64,000 nucleotides of DNA from assembly GCF_002024805.1 (NCBI RefSeq), contig NZ_CP014337.1, positions 3,472,001-3,536,000 of the forward strand. The letters are read 5' to 3'. A program made the position numbers and the translations under genes. Of this stretch, positions 1-9,067 are shown piece by piece. Source of the stretch: Elizabethkingia bruuniana (GTDB lineage: Bacteria > Bacteroidota > Bacteroidia > Flavobacteriales > Weeksellaceae). Position 1 is the stretch's first letter; every line of letters starts with the position of its first letter. The notes below the pieces were generated by a model, which was given only the letters and a program-made list of their open reading frames with translations, was not told where the DNA came from and did no database searches.

Positions 1-766
<766 letters not shown>

Positions 767-841
767 TCTTTCCTAATTTTATTTTACTCTGCACTCAAGG
801 AGTGCTCGGTTATCTCTTTGTGATGTCAATTTTACCGTTAA

Positions 842-854
842 TGTCAATGATCTT
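842..854 (-). promoter_or_regulatory. boxA-like antitermination element before 23S
   Basis: On the minus strand this reads AAGATCATTGACA, resembling the boxA consensus TGCTCTTTAACA. Nearly the same sequence sits in the 16S leader at 2964-2975, so the two copies precede each large rRNA, as boxA elements do in known rRNA operons. Function is inferred from position and resemblance. Confidence 0.5.
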
Positions 855-931
855 TAATTCTTTCTGTCTTCCTGATAAACGAATATTTGTTTTGGCTCTA
901 TTCGTATACTTGTATCAGTCCAACAAAACTG

Positions 932-1005
932 TGGAGAATAAGGGAGTCGAACCCTTGACCTCCTGCGTGCAAGGCAGGCGCTCTAGCCAGCTGAGCTAAT
1001 TCCCC
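932..1005 (-). tRNA. tRNA-Ala (anticodon TGC)
   Basis: A full cloverleaf can be drawn on the minus strand. The acceptor stem is GGGGAAT with ATTCTCC (one G-U pair), the D arm contains TAGCTCAG, and the anticodon loop CTTGCAC sits in a CCTGC/GCAGG stem, giving anticodon TGC. The T arm contains GGTTCGACTC. CCA is not encoded. It lies in the 16S-23S spacer, the usual place for tRNA-Ala. Confidence 0.95.
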
Positions 1006-1093
1006 CTCTTAGTTAAGATGTTAGTCTTTAGTCCTTAGATTCTAGTATTAAACTAAATTCTAATTTCTTATTTCTAACCTCTAATTTAATTAG

Positions 1094-1167
1094 TAGTCTC
1101 GGGCAGGCTCGAACTGCCGACCTCTACATTATCAGTGTAGCGCTCTAACCAGCTGAGCTACGAGACT
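1094..1167 (-). tRNA. tRNA-Ile (anticodon GAT)
   Basis: The minus strand folds as a cloverleaf. The acceptor stem is AGTCTCG/CGAGACT with discriminator A, the D arm contains TAGCTCAG, and the anticodon stem CTACA/TGTAG encloses loop CTGATAA, so the anticodon is GAT. The T loop contains TTCGAGC. CCA is not encoded. It lies between 16S and tRNA-Ala. Confidence 0.95.
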
Positions 1168-1283
1168 TCAATTTTAATTTTAAATTTTAAATCCTTAATT
1201 TTAAATTCAATCTAAAACCTATTATTTATAATCTAAAATCTCTCTATCCCTGTTACTAATCTAAGGGGTTATCTTTTTTATAG

Positions 1284-1304
1284 CAACCAAAGTAAAACCA
1301 AAGC
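1284..1304 (-). other. 16S rRNA processing stem, 3' arm
   Basis: This stretch is nearly complementary to 2930-2953 on the other side of the 16S gene (GCTTTGGTTTTACTTTGG in the transcript against CCAAGTAAGAAAAACCAAAGC). The two arms would pair across the 16S sequence, the arrangement that RNase III cuts in known bacterial rRNA operons. The pairing is visible; the enzyme is inferred. Confidence 0.6.
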
Positions 1305-1372
1305 TGTGCTTTGTTTAAGTAAGCAGTACATTTAAGTACCTTAATTTTGTTTATCGTCCTTTGGACGCTCTA

Positions 1373-2889
<1,517 letters not shown>

Positions 2890-2929
2890 ATGTTTGTGTT
2901 CCTTAAACTCAACTCAATTTAAAATTGAC

Positions 2930-2953
2930 GCTTTGGTTTTTCTTACTTGGTTG
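2930..2953 (-). other. 16S rRNA processing stem, 5' arm
   Basis: Partner of the arm at 1284-1304. In the transcript this leader segment pairs with the sequence after the 16S 3' end, with only a few mismatches or bulges over about 20 bp. It lies between the boxA-like motif and the mature 16S 5' end, which is where such stems start. Confidence 0.6.
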
Positions 2954-2963
2954 TTATTTTATT

Positions 2964-2975
2964 TTCAATGATCTT
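2964..2975 (-). promoter_or_regulatory. boxA-like antitermination element in 16S leader
   Basis: Minus strand AAGATCATTGAA, matching the copy before the 23S gene at 842-854 and resembling the boxA consensus. It is downstream of the two promoters and upstream of the processing stem. The assignment is by position and resemblance. Confidence 0.5.
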
Positions 2976-3032
2976 TTATTCTTTTCGCTTTCTCCGAAAT
3001 CTCTTCTGTCAGTTGTTTCAGATTTGCGAGTG

Positions 3033-3064
3033 CAAAGATAAAAACTTTTTCCCGATTTACAAAA
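3033..3064 (-). promoter_or_regulatory. rRNA operon promoter P2 (proximal)
   Basis: On the minus strand TTTG (3061-3064 region, TTTTG) is followed after 19 nt by TATCTTTG (3033-3040). This matches the Bacteroidota primary-sigma consensus TTTG-N19-TAnnTTTG. Transcription would start near 3027, giving a leader of about 140 nt before 16S. Confidence 0.75.
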
Positions 3065-3261
3065 CTTTTTTTGAAGTTTTTTTTTCAGTCATCTTTATTA
3101 ACTCTACTCTGCTCTAACAGTCCTTTTATTAACCATTTTTGCGTGGGCAAAACTAATAAATTTTATTAACATGACCAAATCTTTTTTTCTAAAAAATTTT
3201 AACCGATTTTATAGTCTCAATTATCTCCTGCTCCCCTCACAACTCTCATTGTTTAGGACTG

Positions 3262-3293
3262 CAAAAGTAGAAAAACTTCTACTACACACCAAA
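3262..3293 (-). promoter_or_regulatory. rRNA operon promoter P1 (distal)
   Basis: On the minus strand TTTG (3290-3293) is followed after 20 nt by TACTTTTG (3262-3269), a second match to the Bacteroidota consensus about 229 bp upstream of P2. Tandem promoters are typical of rRNA operons. Confidence 0.65.
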
Positions 3294-3520
3294 CTTTATT
3301 ACTCATTTTTTAACATAATATTCGTAACTATCTGACTACGGGTGAGAAAAATTTAATATTATGTTCATATTGAAAAGACTTCCCTTCTTTATATATACTC
3401 CATATATCGCTGCACACGCTTTAAAAACCAGATTCTTGTTGTCAGCATTTACTGGAATAAGCTCTTTCTAATAGCTCAGAAGCCATTTTTTTAGCTTTAG
3501 CACCTCCTTTATATATATAA

Positions 3521-3550
3521 GAAAAACAAAAATCCGGCTTTACACCGGAT
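3521..3550 (-). terminator. Rho-independent terminator of the lspA-sanA operon
   Basis: In the minus transcript the stem ATCCGG/CCGGAT (3532-3537 with 3545-3550) with a 7-nt loop is followed directly by TTTTTGTTTTTC. It lies 27 bp after the sanA stop codon. Confidence 0.85.
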
Positions 3551-3577
3551 CTTATATACTATATATATGTATAATGT

Positions 3578-4222
3578 TTATTCAACAAAAATTTTCTCAC
3601 CTCCAAATTTAGGCTGAACACTGAAAAGAAAATCCCAGAAAACTTTCGCCCTTGCAAACTTTTCACGAATCATTGTTTTGATGCCTATAGACTTATTCAC
3701 ATCCTGGGCGTTAAAACCAAATGCATTGATCCCATTTTCCCGTGCAATAAATACAGCTCTTTCATTATGGAATTCCTGAGAAATGATAATATACTCATGT
3801 TGTCCAAATATTTCTCTTGCTCGTATTACAGAATCTAATGTACGAAGACCTGCAAAATCCATATAGATATCAATTTCCGGAATGCCTCTTTTCAGCAATT
3901 CGTTTTTCATATCTTCTGGTTCATTATATGTTTTGCGGCTGTTATCACCGCTAGCGATAATATTTTTTATTTTACCGGCTTTATATAATTCTTCCGCAGC
4001 ATCAATCCTATATTTAAAATACGGATTCATATTTCCGTTAGCCAAAAGCTTGGAAGTGCCCAGTACGAGACCAACATGTTCAATTGGTAATTTATTAGGA
4101 TCCGATGTAATATAATTTTTGGTTTCGGATCCTATTTTCCAATTGGCATAAATTATAAAGGTTGCCCCAAGCAACCCTATAATAATTAAAAGTAAAAATA
4201 CTCTTTTGATTAGATTATTCAT
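3578..4222 (-). CDS. sanA: SanA/YdcF-like DUF218 membrane protein
   Basis: 214 aa. Residues 7-27 form one N-terminal membrane segment; the rest is a DUF218 (SanA/ElyC/YdcF) domain with the typical start GLVLGTSK near residue 51 and a SGDN motif near residue 90. E. coli SanA contributes to the envelope barrier that excludes vancomycin at high temperature; its chemistry is not settled. The domain would face the periplasm. The gene follows lspA by 27 bp on the same strand and ends before a clear terminator, so the two are probably cotranscribed. The family call is secure; the precise role is inferred. Confidence 0.85.
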   Translation of the reverse strand: MNNLIKRVFLLLIIIGLLGATFIIYANWKIGSETKNYITSDPNKLPIEHVGLVLGTSKLLANGNMNPYFKYRIDAAEELYKAGKIKNIIASGDNSRKTYNEPEDMKNELLKRGIPEIDIYMDFAGLRTLDSVIRAREIFGQHEYIIISQEFHNERAVFIARENGINAFGFNAQDVNKSIGIKTMIREKFARAKVFWDFLFSVQPKFGGEKIFVE

Positions 4223-4249
4223 ATCATATAAATGATACCCATATAGTTT

Positions 4250-4882
4250 TTAGAAATTCAAACCATTCGGGAAAGCTTTTTTCTTAAATATTAATATAAT
4301 TGCAGCTCCAACAGTAATAGCACTATCAGCAATATTGAAGACCGGTCTGAAGAATTCAAATTCTGTACCACCAATTCCGGGAACCCAGGTTGGCCAGTTG
4401 AACTTGAATAATGGAAAATAAAGCATATCGACAACACAGCCATTCATAAAGGAGGCATATCCACCGCCGCCAAGTTTTGAAAGTCCTTCATAAGGAATCC
4501 AATGTCCTACTGAAGCATTAAAGGTTGTTCCTGTATCGAAAATCAATCCATAGAACATTCCGTCTATAAGATTACCAATTGCTCCTGCAAATATCAAAGA
4601 CATCGGAACTATTAAATAATTGGAAGCTCCTTCTTTTAACCATTTTTTGAACATCACTATAATTCCTATTACTAATGCAATACGAACCAGGGACAATGCA
4701 TATTTACCAATCGCTCCTCCAAAGTGAAGGCCATAGGCCATTCCTGGATTTTCAACAAAAGCCAGTTTGAACCACTTAAATACGTCTACACTATGTCCTA
4801 AAGTGAAATGTGTTTTGATATAAATTTTGGAAGCCTGGTCAATGAAAAGAACCAGCAGGGTAATAAGCACAATTTTCTTCAT
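4250..4882 (-). CDS. lspA: Lipoprotein signal peptidase (signal peptidase II)
   Basis: 210 aa, a four-helix inner-membrane aspartyl protease that cuts the signal peptide from diacylglyceryl-prolipoproteins. The two catalytic aspartates are visible: D152 in CVVDML and D186 in FNIADS. Conserved ENPGMAYG (about 44-51) and GAIGNLID (100-107) are present. It is longer than the roughly 160 aa of the E. coli enzyme because of about 35 extra residues between NLID and VVD. It sits between the DksA-like gene and sanA on the same strand. The many lipoproteins in this window (DUF4296, ActB, ActE, 58341, S41) are its expected clients. Confidence 0.95.
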   Translation of the reverse strand: MKKIVLITLLVLFIDQASKIYIKTHFTLGHSVDVFKWFKLAFVENPGMAYGLHFGGAIGKYALSLVRIALVIGIIVMFKKWLKEGASNYLIVPMSLIFAGAIGNLIDGMFYGLIFDTGTTFNASVGHWIPYEGLSKLGGGGYASFMNGCVVDMLYFPLFKFNWPTWVPGIGGTEFEFFRPVFNIADSAITVGAAIILIFKKKAFPNGLNF

Positions 4883-4904
4883 AATTTCTGTATCATATAA
4901 TTAA

Positions 4905-4953
4905 AATGTACAAAGCATCATGTATTTACTGAACACATTTTGCTTTGTACATT
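4905..4953. repeat. 13-bp perfect inverted repeat between dksA-like gene and lspA
   Basis: The arms AATGTACAAAGCA (4905-4917) and TGCTTTGTACATT (4941-4953) are perfect complements separated by 23 nt. In the minus transcript it lies after the DksA-like stop and before lspA. No real T-tract follows, so it does not look like a standard terminator. A second large hairpin lies in the next gap upstream. Confidence 0.7.
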
Positions 4954-4979
4954 AATCAGTTACACCAATTGGTATAATT

Positions 4980-5360
4980 TTATCGTTGCATATTTTTAGC
5001 CTCAATACTTAAAGTAGCATGCGGAACCGCTTTCAATCTGTCTTTAGAAATAAGATTTCCGGTAACACGACATACACCATAAGTTTTGTTCTTAATACGA
5101 ATTAAAGCATTTTTCAGGTCTCTGATAAACTTTTCCTGACGTGAAGCCAGAAGAGCATTCTGCTCTTTGCTCAAAGTTTCAGCTCCTTCCTCAAAAGCTT
5201 TAAATGTTGGCGAAGTATCATCTGTTCCGTTATTCCTATCATTGATGAAACTTTCACGTATAAGAGATAAATCTTTCTCGGCTTTTTCTATTTTTTCTTC
5301 AATAATTTTTCTGAATTCCTCCAAATCAGCATCGCTGTATCTTACTCTTTCCTCTGCCAT
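4980..5360 (-). CDS. TraR/DksA-family protein with degenerate zinc finger
   Basis: 126 aa. An N-terminal helical coiled-coil (about 10-85) is followed by the globular part with GVCRVTGNLI (about 96-105) and ending ATLSIEAKNMQR. DksA-family proteins bind in the RNA polymerase secondary channel and modulate initiation with ppGpp. The usual four zinc cysteines (CxxC...CxxC) are reduced to a single Cys here; the fold could be kept without zinc. It sits between ileS and lspA on the same strand, separated from each by a large hairpin. Family membership is clear; activity on RNA polymerase is inferred. Confidence 0.85.
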   Translation of the reverse strand: MAEERVRYSDADLEEFRKIIEEKIEKAEKDLSLIRESFINDRNNGTDDTSPTFKAFEEGAETLSKEQNALLASRQEKFIRDLKNALIRIKNKTYGVCRVTGNLISKDRLKAVPHATLSIEAKNMQR

Positions 5361-5393
5361 AATATTTCTAATTTGATAATTGGTACTTTATAT

Positions 5394-5438
5394 TTTGAAA
5401 AGTACTTTCTGCATAATCGCAGACAAGTACTTTTCAAA
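5394..5438. repeat. Long hairpin between ileS and the DksA-like gene
   Basis: The arms TTTGAAAAGTACTT (5394-5407) and AAGTACTTTTCAAA (5425-5438) are perfect complements, and the inner TCTGC/GCAGA continues the stem across a one-base bulge, giving about 19 bp around a 6-nt loop. It begins just after the ileS stop (5444) in the minus transcript. No T-tract follows, so it may be an RNA-processing or stabilising hairpin, or a weak terminator. Confidence 0.75.
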
Positions 5439-5443
5439 CTCTT

Positions 5444-8400
5444 TTAATTTTTAATAATATTAATATTGAATCTATGTTCATCAATTTCTACTTCTTCCCC
5501 TGATATATTAGCCTTAACCGCTATATCATTTGCAAGAACTTCTGCGCTAATATAATCTTTATTCTTCAAGATATCTTGTAAAAATGGATTATTTTCTTCT
5601 AATTCGATAAGAATTTTGTCACTTATTTCAAAATTCTTCTCTTTTCTAAGGTTTTGTACTCTGTTAATGAATTCACGTGCAATACCTTCCGCTTTTAGAT
5701 CATCTGTTAATGTAAGATCTAATGCTACTGTCAATTTTCCTTCAGAAGCCACTGTCCATCCCGGAATATCCTTTGTTAGGATCTCTACATCGTCAGTAGT
5801 TATTTCATATCCCTGAATTGTTAAACTACCTTCTTTCTCTAATGCAGCGATTTGATCATCCGAGAATGCAGAGATCTCTGCAGCTACAGTCTTCATATCT
5901 TTACCAAGCTTTGGCCCTAATGCCTTGAAGTTTGGTTTAATTTGCTTAACAATAAGATGAGAAGCCTCTTCTGCATTAATCAACTGAAGCTCTTTCACAT
6001 TTACTTCTTGTTTGATAAGCTCAGACACTGCATTGATTTGCTCTCCGGTAGCAGCATCTAAAACAGGAATCATAACCTTTTGTAACGGTTGACGTACTTT
6101 GATATTTTCTTTTTTTCTCAGAGAGAATACCATAGAGGTTATCTGCTGTGCAAGATGAGTCTTTTCTACTAAAGAGTAGTCGATCTTATTTTCATCAACA
6201 ACAGGGAAATCTGTTAAATGTACAGATCCTGTTAATTCTTTTTGTGTTGCATTGTTCAGATCCTGATACAATTGATCCATAAAGAATGGTGCAATTGGGG
6301 CGGAGATTTTAGCAATTGTTTCCAGACAGGTATATAAAGTCTGATATGCAGAAATCTTGTCTTCAGTATAATCTCCTTTCCAGAAACGTCTTCTGCACAA
6401 ACGTACATACCAGTTGGAAAGATTGTCATTAACAAAAGTATTGATTGCTCTTGCTACTTTTGTTGGTTCATAATCTTCATAGAAAGACTTCACCTCTTTT
6501 ACCAGAAGATTAAGTTCAGACAAAATCCATCTGTCGATTTCCGGACGATTTTCTACATCTGCCTCTTCATATCTAAATCCATCTACATTAGCATACAACG
6601 CAAAGAAAGAATAGGTATTGTATAATGTTCCGAAGAATTTTCTTCTTACCTCATCTATTCCGTCTAGGTCAAACTTAAGGTTCTCCCAAGGCATCGCATT
6701 GGAAATCATATACCAACGGGTAGCATCTGGTCCGTATGTTTCTAAGGTTTTGAAAGGATCAATTGCATTTCCTAAACGCTTAGACATTTTTTGTCCGTTT
6801 TTATCTAACACCAATCCGTTAGACATTACATTTTTGTAGGCTACAGAATCGAAAACTGCTGTTCCGATTGCATGCAACGTATAAAACCATCCTCTTGTCT
6901 GGTCTACACCTTCTGCAATAAAGTCCGCAGGGAAAGCTTTTCTTTCATCTATCAGCTCTTTATTCTCGAAAGGATAATGTAATTGTGCATATGGCATTGA
7001 TCCTGAATCGAACCATACATCGATAAGGTCAGATTCTCTCTTCATTGGTTTTCCTGAAGCAGAAACCAAAATAATCTGATCTACAATATTTTTATGTAAA
7101 TCTACTTTAGCATAGTTAGCTTCATCCATGTTTCCAACTTCAAAGCCCTCGTAAGGATTGGAAGTCATAAACCCGGCATCGATAGATTTCTGAATTTCCT
7201 GCATCAATTCTTCAACCGAACCTATGATCAGCTCTTCTCTCAGGTCTTCGGTTCTCCATATTGGCAATGGAATACCCCAGTAACGTGAACGGGAAAGGTT
7301 CCAGTCGTTTACATTTTCTAACCAGTTTGCAAAACGTCCTTCTCCGGTAGCCTTTGGCTTCCAGTTAATTTCTTTATTCAGGTTTACCAAACGGTCTTTT
7401 ACAGCCGTCATTTTTACAAACCATGAATCCAGCGGATAATAAAGAACTGGTTTATCTGTTCTCCAGCAGTGTGGATAACTGTGTACATATTTTTCTACTT
7501 TGAAGGCTTTGTTTTCAGTCTTCAATAAAATTGCTAATTCAACATCCCAAGACTTTTCAGGTGCCTGGCCATTGTCATAGTATTCGTTCTTAATGTATTT
7601 ACCTGCAAATAGTTCAGGAACATTTTCTCCATGGATAAAACGTCCTTGCAAATCTACCAACGGGATAAGGTTTCCGTTTTCATCCTTTACCAACATTGGC
7701 GGGATATCATTTTCTTTGGATACACGAGCATCATCCGCACCAAATGTAGGTGCCGTGTGCACTACCCCAGTTCCGTCTTCGGTAGTTACAAAGTCTCCGA
7801 TAATTACACGGAATGCTTTTTCAGCATTTTCCTCTGGAGTAAACCATTGTACAAGCTGCTCATAGTGTGAACCTGCCAGTTGTTCTCCAGTAAATTCTTT
7901 TAATATTCTGTAGGGAATAACTTTGCTTTCCGGTGTGTAATTAGCAAAATCTTCATCCGTTCCTTCAGCATATTTTTTACCAAAGTTCTTTTCTAAAAGA
8001 ACTCTTGCCAATACTACATTGATTGGTTCAAACGTATACTGATTGAAGGTTTTAACAACTACATACTCGATATCTCTTCCAATTGTTAAAGCAGTATTCG
8101 AAGGTAATGTCCACGGTGTAGTTGTCCATGCAAGGATATCTACATTTCCGTCTATATCGTTAAATAGATCTGAGCTTTCTTTTTTAACTCTGAATTGCGC
8201 TACGATTGTTGTATCGGAAACATCGCGGTAAGTTCCAGGCTGATTTAATTCGTGTGAAGAAAGCCCTGTTCCTGCTGCCGGTGAGTATGGCTGTATTGTA
8301 TATCCTTTATACAATAATTCTTTGTTGTAAAGTTGCTTCAATAGCCACCATACAGTTTCCATATATTTTGGCTCGTAGGTAATATAAGGATTCTCCAGAT

Positions 8401-8830
8401 CTACCCAATAACCAATTTTTTCAGTAAGCTTATTCCATGCATCTGTATAACGCATTACCGCTTCACGACAAGCTTTGTTATAATCCTCAACACTAATTTT
8501 CTTACCAATATCTTCTTTTGTGATGCCTAATTCTTTTTCAACACCAAGTTCAATCGGAAGTCCGTGAGTATCCCAGCCGGCTTTACGAAAAACCTGCTTA
8601 CCATTCTGAGTCTGGAAACGGCAGAAAATATCCTTAATACTTCTGGCCATAACGTGGTGAATACCCGGCATCCCATTTGCAGATGGCGGACCTTCATAGA
8701 AAACATACTCGGGGCTACCCTGGCGATTTTCTACACTTTTTTCGAAAGTATCGTTCTCTTCCCAGAATTTCAATACATTTTCGGCAGAACCGATAAGATC
8801 TAAGTTTTTATACTCGGTAAACTTCTTCAT
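5444..8830 (-). CDS. ileS: Isoleucyl-tRNA synthetase, IleRS2-like, with GxHH signature
   Basis: 1128 aa class I synthetase charging tRNA-Ile in the cytoplasm. It has the KMSKR loop (6776-6790), the editing-domain motif WTTTPWTLPSN and GWDTHGLP near residue 90. The length, and the lack of any cysteine in the C-terminal roughly 80 residues where type 1 enzymes bind zinc, suggest the eukaryote-like type 2 class (IleRS2), known for low mupirocin sensitivity. The active-site HxGH motif reads GIHH (residues 56-59, 8654-8665), so positions one and three are swapped. IleRS2 enzymes with GxHH have been described as hyper-resistant to mupirocin. The start MKKFTEYKNL is the first plausible one. Confidence 0.96.
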   Translation of the reverse strand: MKKFTEYKNLDLIGSAENVLKFWEENDTFEKSVENRQGSPEYVFYEGPPSANGMPGIHHVMARSIKDIFCRFQTQNGKQVFRKAGWDTHGLPIELGVEKELGITKEDIGKKISVEDYNKACREAVMRYTDAWNKLTEKIGYWVDLENPYITYEPKYMETVWWLLKQLYNKELLYKGYTIQPYSPAAGTGLSSHELNQPGTYRDVSDTTIVAQFRVKKESSDLFNDIDGNVDILAWTTTPWTLPSNTALTIGRDIEYVVVKTFNQYTFEPINVVLARVLLEKNFGKKYAEGTDEDFANYTPESKVIPYRILKEFTGEQLAGSHYEQLVQWFTPEENAEKAFRVIIGDFVTTEDGTGVVHTAPTFGADDARVSKENDIPPMLVKDENGNLIPLVDLQGRFIHGENVPELFAGKYIKNEYYDNGQAPEKSWDVELAILLKTENKAFKVEKYVHSYPHCWRTDKPVLYYPLDSWFVKMTAVKDRLVNLNKEINWKPKATGEGRFANWLENVNDWNLSRSRYWGIPLPIWRTEDLREELIIGSVEELMQEIQKSIDAGFMTSNPYEGFEVGNMDEANYAKVDLHKNIVDQIILVSASGKPMKRESDLIDVWFDSGSMPYAQLHYPFENKELIDERKAFPADFIAEGVDQTRGWFYTLHAIGTAVFDSVAYKNVMSNGLVLDKNGQKMSKRLGNAIDPFKTLETYGPDATRWYMISNAMPWENLKFDLDGIDEVRRKFFGTLYNTYSFFALYANVDGFRYEEADVENRPEIDRWILSELNLLVKEVKSFYEDYEPTKVARAINTFVNDNLSNWYVRLCRRRFWKGDYTEDKISAYQTLYTCLETIAKISAPIAPFFMDQLYQDLNNATQKELTGSVHLTDFPVVDENKIDYSLVEKTHLAQQITSMVFSLRKKENIKVRQPLQKVMIPVLDAATGEQINAVSELIKQEVNVKELQLINAEEASHLIVKQIKPNFKALGPKLGKDMKTVAAEISAFSDDQIAALEKEGSLTIQGYEITTDDVEILTKDIPGWTVASEGKLTVALDLTLTDDLKAEGIAREFINRVQNLRKEKNFEISDKILIELEENNPFLQDILKNKDYISAEVLANDIAVKANISGEEVEIDEHRFNINIIKN

Positions 8831-9025
8831 GTGACGTTAAAAAATATTTCTAGTCCTTTATAAATTAAGATTGCGAATATAAAAAAAATTGTCGAATTTA
8901 TCCTATATTAAGAAAGCTTAAATCTATTGAAATTTAAGCTTTTAAATATTAAGCATTCTTCTTTTTAGGAATAGGCAATAACACAGCTTGTTGTCTAAAT
9001 AGAAAATTTGAATGATAAAGAAAAA

Positions 9026-9054
9026 TTTGATTTTCAAAATAAATCCTAATTTTG
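9026..9054 (+). promoter_or_regulatory. topA promoter
   Basis: TTTG (9026-9029), 17 nt, then TAATTTTG (9047-9054): a good Bacteroidota promoter. Transcription would start near 9060, only about 8 nt before the topA ATG at 9068, so the mRNA would be nearly leaderless. Confidence 0.65.
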
Positions 9055-9067
9055 CAAAAAATTTTCT

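Larger units (their letters stand above)
2976..3577. other. Gene-free AT-rich region upstream of rRNA operon
   Basis: About 600 bp between the 16S leader and sanA with no credible gene. It holds two rRNA promoters (3033-3064 and 3262-3293) and the terminator of the sanA operon (3521-3550). The rest, roughly 3300-3520, is AT-rich with no structure I could identify. A 22-codon open stretch on the minus strand at about 3436-3514 has no supported start. Confidence 0.7.

Noticed and set aside
3436-3514. 22-codon open stretch on the minus strand (ends ERAYSSKC) between sanA and the rRNA operon
   Set aside because: No supported start and the stretch is too short to judge; it could be a gene relic, but nothing links it to a family.
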